Shown here piece after piece: positions 32,203 to 45,303 of a DNA stretch of 64,000 nucleotides; the stretch's first letter is position 1; every line of letters starts with the position of its first letter. Made by a program: the position numbers and the translations under genes. The DNA lies in NCBI GenBank assembly GCA_019400425.1, contig JAFREE010000024.1:62001-126000 (forward strand), written 5' to 3'. The notes beneath the pieces are model-generated. The model saw only the letters and a program-made list of their open reading frames with translations, ran no database searches and was not told the origin of the DNA. Origin of the DNA: Hymenochaete sp. R1 (taxonomy: Eukaryota; Basidiomycota; Agaricomycetes; Hymenochaetales; Hymenochaetaceae).

Positions 32203-35200
32203 ATGCCAGACGGCTCATACAGTGGTTTCAACACCCTCGAGCGGGAGAAGTCATTCAGACATCCAACGAAGAAAGGCCACACTGTCCCGATCCTTAACGA
32301 ATTCGTCGCACCTCACGTCGAGTCCTTCAATGCACTCTTCGACGACTCCGGTTTACCTGCTGGAGACGGAGATGGGAGGGGCCTTCTTAGCCTAGGTATA
32401 AAAGAGATGGGTGAGAAGTCTGTATTTGACTATACAGGAAGGCCGGATGAGCAGGGGAACCCCGGGCGGGGTAACAAGCTGAGCTGTGAGTAAGTCTTAC
32501 AGTTGCTCTAACTTCTGTCACACTGACTAAATATTTGAAGTTTGGATAGAGCAAGTATCGATAGCGAGACCTTTAGTACCAGACAAGGACAAGTTGGCGA
32601 TCGAAAGACGAGTGTTCCCTTCTGAGGTACGCATTCATGACCGAATAGCGATGTACATTTGTCATTGAACATGGCTATGAGTTCAGTGTCGTGAACGGCA
32701 AGCATCGTATAGGGGAAGAATGACCATCAAATTATGCTGGAGACTCAGCAGATCGGGCGAAGTGAAGTCTGTCATACGAGATTGTGGGCTTGTACCAGTC
32801 ATGGTCAGGGTGAGACGATTCCAACCTATGCTAAAGCGGACAGGACTTTATCTGAACTTGCTTTTAGTCTGCACGCTGTAACATACGTAATATGTCCTCT
32901 GCAGAGCTTGTACAAAAACACGAAGAACCTGAAGAGTTCGGGGGTTACTTCATTATTAACGGCAACGAACGCCTCATCCGTTACCTCATCCTCCCTCGAA
33001 GACACCATGTCATTTCTCTCAACCGACCCTCTTTCCAAAATCGTGGACCTTCCTACACCCCTCATGCCGTCCAAATTCGATGCGTCCGTCCCGACCAAAC
33101 CGCCTCGACGAATACCTTGCATTATCTCTCGAACGGAAATGCTATGTTCCGTTTCAGTTGGAGGAAGCAGGAGTATGTCATTCCTGTGATGCTGTTACTG
33201 AAGGCGCTCGTCGGAGCTTCGGACAAGGAGATTTTTGAGGCGGTCATCATGCAAGAATACGGGAACACATTCTTGACGGATCGAGTAGAGCTGTTGCTAC
33301 GGAGTTTCAAAACGTATAAGCTGCTCACTGGCGAGCAATGTCTAGACTTTCTGGGAGACAAATTCCGGGTGGTACTCGGTCAACCAGAAGATCGGCCCAA
33401 CATGGAACTAGGAGCGTGGCTCATTAAAAAACTTGTTCTCGTGCATCTTCCTGATGCAAGAGATAAATTTAGATTGCTTATGTGCGTTGAATTCTTTCAA
33501 GCTTACAGTCTGTTTTTGTTAATGCATTCGTTCTCTGCCAGTTTCATGTTGCGAAAATTATACTCATCGGTCAGCGGCTCTTCGTGCGCGGATAATCCTG
33601 ATTCTCCTGCTCATCAAGAGGTGTTGCTCCCCGGCTTCCTGTACGGAATGATCATAAAGGAACGGATGGAAGAGTGCTTAAATGCTGTCCGAGCTCAGAT
33701 AGCACAAGACGTCCGGAGAGGAGATTCTTCCGTGGACTTCTTCGATGACCGCTACATAAACAAAATTATTTCTAAAGTGAACTTTGACATTGGGGCACGA
33801 TTATCAAACTTTCTTGCTACGGGTAACCTTATATCGCCGACAGGCTTGGATCTTCAGCAAGCCTCTGGTTTCACGATCGTCGCCGAGAAACTTAATTGGT
33901 GGCGGTATATCAGCCACTTCCGATGCATCCATCGAGGTGCTTTCTTTGCTGAACTGAAGACAACCACTGTTCGCAAGCTTCTTCCAGAATCGTGGGGTTT
34001 CCTTTGTCCTGTTCACACCCCGGATGGTTCGCCATGCGGTCTGCTCAACCATTTGTCCCGTACATGCCGTATCGTCACCTTCCCTCTTACCACCGCTCAC
34101 CTCACATCTCTCCTGACCTCGAACGGAATGACCTCAGCACACACACCTTCGGTGAACGGAAAGCGTCACCGTAACGTCGTTGTACAATTGGACGGCCGTG
34201 TTATTGGATGGGCGAGTCCTGCACTCGCCAAACAACTTGCAACCTCGCTACGTATATGGAAGACGGAAGGAAAACACAACGTGCCTTTGGACCTCGAAAT
34301 TGGTTATATCCCCGTCGCAGAAGGTGGCCAGTACCCTGGCCTATATTTATTCGGGTCGCGGGCCCGTATGATGCGACCCGTTAAATACTTGGCCAACGGT
34401 AAGGATGATCAAATAGGTTCGTTCGAGCAGGTGTATATGGACATCGCGATCAAGCCCGAAGATATTGAGCCTGGCGTTGCGACTCACGTTGAACATTCGC
34501 CGACCAATTTCCTTTCAATTCTTGCCAACCTTACTCCTTTCTCGGACTTCAACCAAAGCCCTCGTAACATCTACCAGTGTCAGGTGTGTTATTCAATGCA
34601 ATTTTGCTGTTAGATCTTATACTAATTTTTTTTTGTGGAAGATGGGTAAACAAACTATGGGGACACCGTCGACGACACTCAAGTTCAGGACGGACAACAA
34701 GCTTTATCGACTGCAATCCGGCCAAAGTCCCGTCGTTCGCCCTGAGCTTTACAACACATATGGCATGGACTCCTTCCCGAACGGCACAAACGCAGTAGTC
34801 GCTGTCATCTCGTATACCGGTTATGACATGGAAGATGCTATGATCCTCAACAAATCAGCGCACGAACGAGGCTTCGGGTACGGCACAGTGTACAAAACGA
34901 AATGCATTGATCTGAAGGAGATGCACGGTGCATCGAAGAGTCACACAATGCCTACTTTGCATTTCGGGTTGGGAAAGGATGTAAAGAGGTTCGATGATTC
35001 GAGGCTGGGAGCATTGGATGTAGATGGGTTACCGTATATTGGAGCGAAAGTCGAGACGGGTACTTATATCGCCGCGTATATGGACGATACAACGGGTAGG
35101 ACACAGTTCGTGAAATACAAAGACGACGAGACTGGTTATGTTGATGAAGTACGCTTAGTCGGTGAGTTTAAGTGCTTTACCGATTCATTCTCAGGCGCAC

Positions 35201-36342
35201 CGATCTAAAACATGAGGATAATACATCTAGGATCAGATGCAGGCGACACGGAGCTCCAGAAAGTCAACATCACCTTCCGCATAACGCGGTCACCCGTCAT
35301 TGGCGACAAATTTTCTTCGCGGCACGGACAAAAGGGTGTCTGTTCTCAGAAGTGGCCGATGATTGATATGCCGTTCAGCGAAAGCGGGATGCAGCCAGAC
35401 GTCATCATTAACCCACACGCTTTCCCCTCCCGAATGACAATTGGTATGCTTGTTGAGAGTATGGCGGGCAAAGCCGGAGCTATGCATGGTCTTGCACAAG
35501 ATGCGACACCATTCAAGTTCGCTTTTCTTCTTTCATTTCGTTGCTCCAAACTCACGCCGTCGTGCACTACTTTCAGATTTTCGGAGCAAGACACGGCCGT
35601 GAACTACTTTGGTGAACAGCTTCTCGCGGCTGGCTACAACTACTACGGGAACGAACCAATGTACTCCGGGATCACCGGTGAAGAGTTCGCAGCTGATATC
35701 TATCTGGGTGTCGTCTTCTACCAACGACTACGGCACATGGTGTTGGATAAGTTCCAAGTACGAACAACGGGACCAGTAGACCCAGTGACGCAACAACCCG
35801 TCAAGGTTCGTTATCCTTCACGTTTCCTTACCACCTTTTTCCAACTTTGTTTCGCGTAGGGTCGAAAACGGGCCGGTGGTATCCGCTTCGGCGAAATGGA
35901 GCGTGATGCCCTCATCGCCCACGGCACTTCCTTCCTCCTCCAAGACCGCCTCATGAACTGCTCAGACTACAGCACCGCTTGGGTCTGCCGCACCTGCGGT
36001 TCTCTCATCTCCCTCGGGTACGAGGACGTCGATTTGGGCGGGGACAGTCTCCGGATGGGTCTTGCGCAGCCTGGTGGAGAATATTGTAGGGTTTGTAGGG
36101 CGAGCGAAGAGGAAAAGGCGGAGAGGGAGAGGGCGGCGTTGGGATCTGAAAGTACGAATACAAGTCAGAATGGGATTGGAGGCGGGGTGAATGGGGTGAG
36201 GGTTGCACTTCCGAGTGGAAACGTCTTAGGTGGCGGGAAGGGTGGTGGTGACTTGGATGTTGTCGCCGTTCCGTATGTATTCCGCTACTTATGCGCTGAG
36301 CTTGCGTCTATGGGTATTGCTGTTTCGTTGGAAGTGCAATAG
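32203..36342 (+). CDS. RPA135: RNA polymerase I second-largest subunit (RPA135/RPA2)
   Basis: Half of the Pol I active centre, transcribing rDNA in the nucleolus. Nine exons (32203-32485, 32541-32626, 32687-32809, 32868-33481, 33542-34583, 34642-35161, 35231-35516, 35577-35805, 35860-36342) give 1,221 residues; yeast RPA135 has about 1,200. Motifs in order: [10 protein letters not shown] near the start, [132 protein letters not shown] and the C-terminal zinc ribbon CRTCG...CRVCR. The pattern matches Pol I rather than Pol II or III. The zinc-ribbon insert is Gly/Asn-rich. Intron 4 is 60 nt and stop-free. Confidence 0.97.
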
Positions 36343-37377
36343 TACTCGTTCATACGTGCGCTCAGGTTTTCATTCACCAACATCTATTCTCCTTCTAATT
36401 ACTTTCGCAACACACGAGAATGTACGCCAACACATGTTGTATTTCGTTGTTCCATCCGCTTTCTTCATTCGCTACGTCTTTCTAATGCTACTTCGATTCG
36501 GGATTGATGCTTTTGATTTATTATATCGTGTTATCCATAGGTACATACTGGTCCTATCCATTTACCACGGCCACATAGCTCGCCAGCTCACAACAAAATC
36601 AGATCAAACCCTTCCATATAAGCGCATTTTACCGTGAAATTTGAGGTACCGTTCCATCTCAAAGTAACAAGAGACTGCAACCACACAAACAAAAAAACCT
36701 CCGAATTACCTCGAAACCAATTGTCTATGCGAGTTTATCACAAGAAAAGCAAAGAACACAAAGAAACAGGGAGATGAGAAAGACGAGAGGTGGGAAAAGA
36801 GGCAAAGAAAAGAAAATGAGAAAAAGAGAATGAAAGAAACGAAAGAAAAAAAGAACGAACGGGAGCTAGAATGGGAAACGCAGACGCGCAGCAAATCATT
36901 GATATACATATATTTCCTGAGGTGAATCTGATTCCCAGAAACTGGTTCGCAAACGTTGAGAGGGGAGAGGGCAAGGGTGGACCGGAACAGAACGCACGTA
37001 GTGAAAGCTCCGTGAAATTATTCGTATGAAATGGAAAAGAAGAAGAAAGCGGACGCAGCAGGAGAAAAAGGTATGAGATTAAGAAATAAATTATACGCAG
37101 GAAGGGTGGAAGTGAGAGGGCAATCTTGCAAGAAGAGGGGAAGGTACCGCCCTACCGTTTATGTTTCGTGCGAAAAAGTCCTGCGGGTGACGACGGAGTC
37201 GTGTAAAAAGTTTAAGAAAAAGGCCAAAGGGTGGGAGGGAGAGGGGTATATATACACGAACACGAACCAATACAATTACCAAGGGGGTCGAGGGTCGAGG
37301 AGTGAGGTTGGGAAGGTTCAAAACGGGAATGCGCCAATACAAAGCAAATGCCCTACTATGGGGGAGTCGAGGTCTGT
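36343..37377. other. Convergent intergenic region after RPA135
   Basis: This gap holds the RPA135 3' end (left) and the 3' end of the minus-strand histone-fold gene (right). The stretch at about 36740-36870 is purine-rich on the + strand, with GAAA-type runs. No gene is supported; the open frames are low-complexity. Confidence 0.55.
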
Positions 37378-40300
37378 TCATGCTTCTGCGGAGACAATTT
37401 GCGCGACTGGTGGAGACTTCCGGTACGCAACGGGGTGGTACTCATCTGAACGAGGCGTAGGCGGTGCACCCGATCCCGAACCTCCAGACTCCCTCTGCGA
37501 CTTTGGTCTCTCAACGCTATTCACGACCGTGTTCGATGTTTTCGCTATCGCCGTGCCCAATCCTGATCCCCCAAGCAACGCATCCACAACCGCCTCCTCG
37601 TGCTGCCTGCTCGGGATCACCGTCGGATCCGCCGAGCCCGTAACCAAGAACTCTGCGTCCCTCAATGGCATGCCAGCCTGCGCAAAAAACATGTCAACCA
37701 AGAGTCGGCATTCGTCAGCAGTCGTCGCATTTGCCATAACCCGGCGCATATCTTTAACTTGAGACGCGAATACAGGAGTTGCATGAGCACTAGACTGTGA
37801 TGAGGATGAAGGGGGTGGTGGAGAGGCTTGGTGTCGTTGGGCTTTTGGTGAGAGACGCAGGGCGGGTGTAGATGGTGGAGGCGTTTGAAGCATCGTTTCT
37901 GGACCGCGAGCGGCCCATGCATCTTTCGAGTTCTTGGCATTCAGTGATGAATCTACAAGAGATTTCTTTGGCTCAACCTCTCGCTCGTTCTTCAATTCAA
38001 CATTAGACGAGTTCGTCGACGGAGGGTCAACCGACGGCGTTTGAAGACGGCTGGGCCCCGTATAGATTGGTTGTCCCAGAAGCGCGCTCTCGTTGGTGTC
38101 CTCTGCGACCACTGGCACTGGTTTACGTGACGTGGAAGGTGATGCACGAGACCTAAAGGGTGATGCAGGCTCAGTATTAGGTGACTGTGGAGGAGAAAGC
38201 GGGGCTGATCCGGACACGGTGAATGGTGAATGAGGAAGAGGAGGGGGCTGAGGCCTCGCTAATGATGCTTGGCTCTGACCGAAGGAGGATAAGCTATGCA
38301 GGGACCTTTTCGCAGATAGCGGCGGCGGGACAAACGCAGGCGGGTGGTTATTCGTTGCTTTATTCCTCGACATCAACTCATCGAACGACGCCTGTGTTGC
38401 TAATTTATCTGACGACCCTCCCTTGAACTTCGACACAATACTCCTCAGCCGCCCTCGCTTCATCTGCTTATCACCCGACGGGAACTGTGACGAAGTTGCT
38501 GATAAGGGCGGTGGAGGGCCCAGGTTTTTGGGAAGGTCAGGAGGGCCGCTGTTCAAGAAGTCGATCAAATCTGCGGTTACATCGCTTACACCACCCACGG
38601 TCGGCGCCCTACGTCTATTCATAGGCTTCTTTTTCACGGGCGCATCTTCATCGGAAGAACCATCGAGAAGGTCATCTATTGAGTCTCTCCCGCCGTTCAT
38701 CGTTGATTTGGACCTCTGGACACCGCTGCTGATTGATGCAATTGACTTTGGCGGATGTGCACTGGACGGGGTTGGTACCGGCGTCTCACCACGAAGAGAT
38801 TGGGAATGAAGTGATTCGATGCCCATACCGCTCGCAGAGCCCTTTCGCACGGACACACGAGTGGGTGCTGTCGAAGCCGACGCTGACCGAGAGCGAGTGT
38901 GGTCGAACGAAGATGGCGGCAACTTGGGCTGTTTTTTCGATCTCATACTATTCTTGTCGTCCATATTCTTCCCAGAGCCAACTTCATCTCCTTCGACTCC
39001 CTCCAGGCTACCCATACTGTTGTTCGAGGTATCGCCAGGTGCGTTGGTGACAGAGCTATTCTGCAGAGGGGCAATCGGAGCGGCGGCTGGAGCTGTCGCG
39101 GAGGGAATCACAATTTTCGTCGGAGGACCGCGTCCCTTGTCTTTGCTGTATACCTACGAGAGAACATTATAAGCATGCAATGGCTGTGAGACTGAAAGTG
39201 GACAAAGGGGCGTACTTCAAACGTTCGCAAACGGTCGGGGGTAAGAGAAACTTTCATGGTGGTGCCAGAGCGCATCAGCTCGTCAAACTCAACCTGCCAG
39301 CAAGAGTTTTATTAGAGCCTCGTTCCCGATAACCACGGCAGGACGGGAAAGTGGAATGAAAAAAGTGGGGCTGGCAAGCGCGGCAAAAGGAACGAAGTCG
39401 AGGAACGAAAAAAATGCATCCGGAAAAAGCATTGAAAAGAACCTCGCGAAACCGCGAGACTTTGAAACCAACGAATACAAGGAAGACAAACCTCGCTCGG
39501 AGAGGACGCCGTGTCCTCGATCACCGTGCTAGACCTTCTCCCGCTCATAAGCGATGCCGTCCGCTTGTGCGTCGTCCCTTGCTCGCCCGCCGAGGATGCA
39601 GAAGCACTATGCCCGTTTTGCGATGCGCCATCCTTATCGATGCTTATCCTCCCGAATAATTTCTTCGTCATGGATTTCTCTACTGCGGGCTGAGATTGAG
39701 TAGCTTGGGCACTTGCAGGAGTGGACCCGGACCCGATAGACGTTTGCGAGGTGACGGCGGCCAAGCCTGTGGTAGGAAGGCCTGAGCTCCCGCTCTCCGA
39801 TGATTCGCGCGTCTTCGGCAACAGACCAGAGTCCCCATGTGTGACCGAACCGTACGGAGAGTCAGATCGGAGAGATGGTCCTCGTGAATGATCGCTGGCG
39901 CTGCGCTGAAAGGATTTTTTCCTGCGTGGTTTCTGGGTCAAAGCCTTGCTCTGGGCCTCTATCTGACTATGGACTGTTGGACCGGATACAGTCGGAGAAG
40001 CGGGGCAATCACGGGGTTAAGGATTGAATGGAAGAAGAAAGGTAGTTTTAGTTTCTCATTACCTAGGCAATGGTGAAAAATCCGTGTGCACGCACCTTTC
40101 ATGATTCGGAATAAGCTGTAAATGGTGTCATCTTCACATAAAGCTGTAAATACATCAACCAAAGTTGCTGTGGATCGACTGCTATCTCTAGACACGACTC
40201 GGCCAGTGTTTGACAAAACATGCCTTCAAGAGAGAAAAAATAAGGAAGCGGCGACAGTTAGCGCTCCAAATCCGAGGAAAAATTCAATTCAATAAAATGC

Positions 40301-40994
40301 ACGCACTCGCACACATGCCTGATCGAAAGGAAATGAGATATCATTAGTCAGTGTTCTGGAGTGCATATAGATATCCGAACATCAAAGCAATGAAGACGTA
40401 CTCGATGATAGCGGTTAGATATAGCGCAGCAGGAGAGATGAATGGAATGTTATGGGGAGGAAAGCCCGCGGCACCGGTCACCTTTGTTTGCCACCGCTTT
40501 TCCACGTCCGGGTCCTCGTCCGTATCATTGAACGTGGAGTAAGCCTCGCACTTCAGCCGCAATAGCTACAAATACCAAAAACATAGCGGATGGAAGATGG
40601 TTACCGTCAGCCCGTGGCGCACAAGCAGGATACATAAAGTATGACGACAAATTTGACGAACCTCGAAAGCAGGTTGGATGGGAAATTCCTGGGCGTGCTC
40701 TGTGTATGGTCGCGATGGCGCGTCAGTAGTGCGGTCCCAGTACGCGCGAAGCTCGACCTCTGCCTCCAGGAGGGCCTCTTTTCCCAGACTGGTGGGCAAG
40801 AGCTTGCCGAAGGCGCTCTTTAGTTGGTCGGTGGCAAAAGAGCGTGCAGTGCTCAGAATCATCCACATGAGCTCGTCGAGGAGGACGTTGACGGAGCGAA
40901 GGGCGTCAGGGGCGAGCTTGGTGGGGCGTATTTCCGAGAGAACGACATCCGCTGAACGTGGGGAGAGATAAACAGGTGCTACAGTGGCGGTCAT
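37378..40994 (-). CDS. Tandem histone-fold head with long disordered tail
   Basis: Six exons (40994-40662, 40565-40402, 40223-40096, 39973-39492, 39293-39216, 39153-37378) join in frame to 986 residues. Residues about 15-110 look like one histone fold: LAPDALRSVNVLLDELMWMI, then a helix ending LEAEVELRAYW. A second fold follows at about 150-205: ISPAALYLTAIIEHVLSNTG, then TATLVDVFTALCEDD, resembling the H2A core (A-V-x-E-Y-L). The junction ATC GA + G CAT creates the IEHV part, so the fold exists only after splicing. The remaining 780 residues are Ser/Pro-rich with basic patches; VEFDELMRSGTTMKVSLTPD and RTFEVYSKDK are the only ordered-looking stretches. The two-fold head resembles the N-terminus of metazoan SOS, but no RasGEF domain is present. 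Function unknown. Confidence 0.72.
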
Positions 40995-42441
40995 GAGTAT
41001 GTATCTGTGGGTCTGAGAATGCAAAGATGCGACATACGACGTTCAGAAAGGCCGGCCATGGGATTATGATAGGTGGGTGGCTCAGCAATATCACGGACGC
41101 GTTGACAATGGTGTCACGAAAGTTGAACTTGGACAGCTTCAAGAAAATGTACAAGCAGTTCGTCCAAGAACGGTCGACGACGACGCCAGGAAAACAAGAA
41201 GAAAAGAGAGGATGATGACCGGAGGAGAGGAAAGAGTGAATGAATGGGAAGAGGGAAAGCGTGAGCCGCGAGAGTGTGCCGCTGCCGCTGAGAGAGCCGG
41301 CTTAGAGACAAATTGGATCGAATTTCCGTGGGTTCTCGAAGTCGGACGCTTTTGCTCTCTTTCTCTTACACAGTCCGACTCCGACAGAACGGCTGCTGCT
41401 CGTTCTACTTGGTCCTTCACGGGTGTTATCGACGAGCTCGACGCGATGGAAAGAGGGAGAGAGGGGGAGGATGATGAAGGTAGCTGAGCAAGGTGGGATG
41501 AGAGTCAGTTTCTCCATTTGATCAGTCCACCCAGAGTCCCATCATCTCAGGCTCTCTCATCACTTCCTTCATGAAATCATCGTCCACATCACTTTCAAGT
41601 CAATAACCATCGGCCTCTCTGCACGCAGTCTTGTCTTGATCTAAAGATAACAAATTTGGCTTTACGGCAAATGACTATTTTACTCAAATACATGCGACCA
41701 TCAGTCATGCTCGCGACAGTCACGACCCATGCAGAGAGATTCCGAGCGGCTGCCTAAGAGCACGCGAAACTACTCTGGCTGGCTAACTCGTGCCGAGGAC
41801 TGAGACACCGGCTCGCATCGAAGTCCGCATGCAGCTATGGCAGGGGACACATATAAATACCTACATCCGATCAAAATGACGTTAGCTTGCTGATTCTTTT
41901 CACGTCGGCTTAACACTGGGCACTGGGACACTGGAATCCTCCCGACGGTGGAACGTCTTCGTCTCGAGAACATACAACGGAAGTTGCTCATTACAAGAAC
42001 TTGATGTCCAAATATGATAAAACAGCTAAGTTATCTAATTAATTGAAAACACTCTATAATTCACCTATACCTTAATCATATCAAAGCATGTCCAAAGCAG
42101 TAACAAAGCAATGTCCGACAATAGTCGGTACTAATACAAGATGCACAAAAAAAAACAAGCCCGCGTCTATCTCGAGCTAAAATCGCAGGAAAAGGGAATC
42201 GGTCTAAGTAAGGCACAGAACTATGTAGCCCCTGACAAGAAAGAAACCCAAAACAATTAGTGTACGAATAGGGTAAGTGATAAGTGGATGCTAATGGATA
42301 TCAGATGTAAACGTCAAGTATAGTGATGCAGCAGTCCTCAAGAGGGAGATTTCGTAAGTCGTAGTTCGTGTCGGTCAATAACAAAAAGAAGAAAACGAGC
42401 CCAAGAAACAAATCGAAAAAAGGTTGATGTATGAAAACACT
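40995..42441. other. Intergenic region
   Basis: The left part is the upstream region of the histone-fold gene and includes purine-rich stretches (41190-41290, 41450-41480). The right part is the 3' side of the next minus-strand gene. I see no gene, RNA or repeat family that can be supported. Confidence 0.5.
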
Positions 42442-45303
42442 TCACTGGTATACAGCACTCAATGCACCCCTCCCAGGACACCGACACCCACCACACCTAC
42501 AATGTTCCATCTGAATAGAACGCGGCCGCGTCCGCCTCGCCTCGTTCTCAGAAACCGTCCGACGCCTATCACTACCACTGGCAGACGTCCGAGTCGCAGT
42601 AGCGTCGTGCCCAACAACTCCATACTGAGTATGGAGACGTTGGAGGTGTGCCCGGAGCTCTGCAGCCTCCTTCTTGACTGCAGCGAGAGATTCGTCATAT
42701 GCGTAGACTTTTGACGAGTCTGCATAGGACTCGGATGCGGTCAGGAGCTCATTTTTGCTACTGAGGGTCGGTGGAACGCGAGCCGCCACGGATCGGTCTG
42801 TATCGCCTGTAACTTCCCCATACGCGTTGCCAGTGCGTTCCTCTCTACCCCGGTCCCCACCAACCAAGCCCGAGCTCGAAACACTATCGGCGACCTCGCC
42901 TTCAGGCAAACCCGAAACAGGAAAGTCTGAAGCGCCACCGCCAATCCGAGGTCCGGTGACTGCGCTTTGCTCTGTCCCCGGCTCTTCCGTACGTCCTGCC
43001 TCGTCTACAGTCCGGATTCGTGTCTGCATCTCCTCTGCAGAGCTTACATCGGCATCGATGTCAAGTCGACTCAGCGGGGTTCCGTTCCCAATATTCTTCC
43101 TCTTGATTTTCGGCATCGACACCATCCCATCTTCATCCCCGTCCTCATCAAGTTCATCCTCTTCCTCCGACTCAGGCCCCAACGAAGAAGCCGACCCCGA
43201 GCGAGACCAAGTCGCAGCCCTCAACGCCGTAGAAACCTGTTTCCGCTTCCGTTTCGGACTCCTAGCCTCGCCCTCTGCTGGGGACGAATCTGAAATCGGC
43301 GAGATACTCCCGTGTCTGAATCCAAACCTGGCATCCTTACCGCCACCGACATCGACATGGCTGTCAATGCGAGGCGACAAAGTGTCAGAGCGTGAGTTGG
43401 AGTCGGGTTGCACGGGCTCGGGTATGATGGGTATAGCGTTATCCGTATCCACTTCCATATCCATATCAGTGCCTCTACCCGCGTCCTTTGCGTCGTGCGC
43501 TTGGGCCGTAGAGTTTGGGTTTGACACAATTCGCGATATCGAAGACGTTCGAGGATTCGCAAACGACGGTGAACTCGCTTGAGATGACCGACTCGGGCTC
43601 GAACTCAAACTCGGGCTCGAACGCTCAAGCTCCAGTCTCTCCACGGCATGCCTCTTGCGAGTCTCCGCCCTCAACTCTTTATGACTGTGATACGAATTGG
43701 GACTCGAGTATGATTGCGAACGTCGCAAGTATGGGTGATGGCGGTTTGGAATACCTTGAATCCTCGATAGCTCGACCCTTTCGGGGCCGGACCTCTCGAA
43801 CTCGCGTTCTCTACAGTCCTGTTCGAGTCCGAGTCCACGAGCAGTAGCCCACCGTGCCCTAGCCAAACCTGCCGCAGAGGCTGAGGACGCAGGTGAAGCG
43901 GAGTACGATGTCTGCAGCGCGTTAGAGCCCGAGCCCATTTCAGTATCAGACCGCGGCGAGACACCTTCATCCTCGTCCATGACTTCGATGACCTCTACAG
44001 GGCGTTTCTGTGTTACATAAACCTGAGCACGGTCTCGGTCTCGATCACGGCCTTCAGTCGGGTTGAGGACGTATGAAAGGTTTGTCCTCGCATGGGGTTG
44101 CCTTGCATGGAGATGGGGGATCATAGGTGTCGATACACGGGGAGGGAGGAAATATGGCGACCGATGAGCGTAAGGAGGGGAACAATAGATTTGATGGGAA
44201 TGTGTTCGGGGAGAGGGTAGGTGAGTGGAAGGTGGAGGTAAGAACCGAGAATTAGATCGGTCTGGAATTGGTATGCGCGAGTAGTATCGTGAACCTGACG
44301 CGGAAGTCGACGCTGCTGTGAAACTCGGGCCTGGGGCGAGAGGAATGGGCTGCGAGACTGCCCTGGGCTGCATACTTTCCTTTTGACGAACATCGTATGA
44401 GCGATCACCAGCCAGCTTAGGCAAAATAGGCGCCTGAGCCTGAGCCGCCGTCGCTGCTATTTGGCCTTGATGCTGACCTTGCCCGTGAGTCTGGCTCGTG
44501 CTCTGAACACCTCCCTGTTTCGCATGTGGCCCCCTCTTCGTCGGCATATAATAGTCCAAATACTCGTCCGCCATTGTTGTCACCGGCTGTCGGCTCTGTG
44601 TCTTCGAGAACGGCGAGGTCGGTGACAAGGACTGGAGAGGATGCTTTATAAACGGTGTAGTGGTCTGCATTTGGTGCTTGACTTCGTATGGTGCCTCGTT
44701 CAGCTGTTCTTTGTACCGTCTGATGAAAGTCTTAACGTCTTGTTCGCTGGTGTGGATGTCCGGGGACCCTGCTGTCATCGTCGTTCTTGGATCCCGCGGC
44801 GCGAACGACCGCGCGTCAGGGTGTGTTGACGACGAAGCAGGTTCTCGAGGGTCGTACCCGCTGGGTGCCATTCGAGACTCCATCTCCATGATCGAATTAA
44901 ATCTACCAGTGGAAAGTCTGCGTTGGGCCGGTTCCTTGAACACGATAGAGTCTGGAGGGACAAGAGGAGACGATGCTGCTTTCGTATGCTTAGGATGGCG
45001 GTATCTACGGAAATAAACACCACAGGAAATCAAAACCCGACATCAATGCGATGAACAAAGCAATCAATGGACTGACAATGCACGAGGACTGTTAGTTTCC
45101 GCCGATTCAGGGGATGAGTGAGGCCTGGAGGGGGTTGCAATGCGCTTGTGTGGGTTCCACCCAGCCTGCTCTCGAAACGACCTAACTACATCTTGTATCG
45201 TCGGGCTCGAACGGGCGGCGTGATATTGATGCTCGGACGCGCGATCCCCGGTGGCCGTAGGTCGCGCAGCAGCTGGATAGCGAGAGCTGTTCATGATCTG
45301 CAA
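42442..45303 (-). CDS. Large, mostly disordered protein of unknown function
   Basis: Two exons, 45303-45077 and 45004-42442, join in frame (CGT GCA TT + A TAC CGC) to 929 residues; an in-frame ATG at 45294 is an alternative start. The first exon has a short conserved-looking helix, IQDVVRSFREQAGWNPHKR. The rest is rich in Ser, Pro, Arg, Glu and Asp, with a Pro/Tyr-rich middle, nuclear-localisation-like SPKRKRKQVS and an acidic stretch, SEEEDELDEDGDEDG. Near the end a coiled-coil-like segment, LAAVKKEAAELRAHLQRLHT, is followed by a Cys/Gly/Arg cluster, HCRCGGCRCPGRG. It is probably nuclear. The donor (gtcagt) is weaker than usual. I do not recognise a family. Confidence 0.68.
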
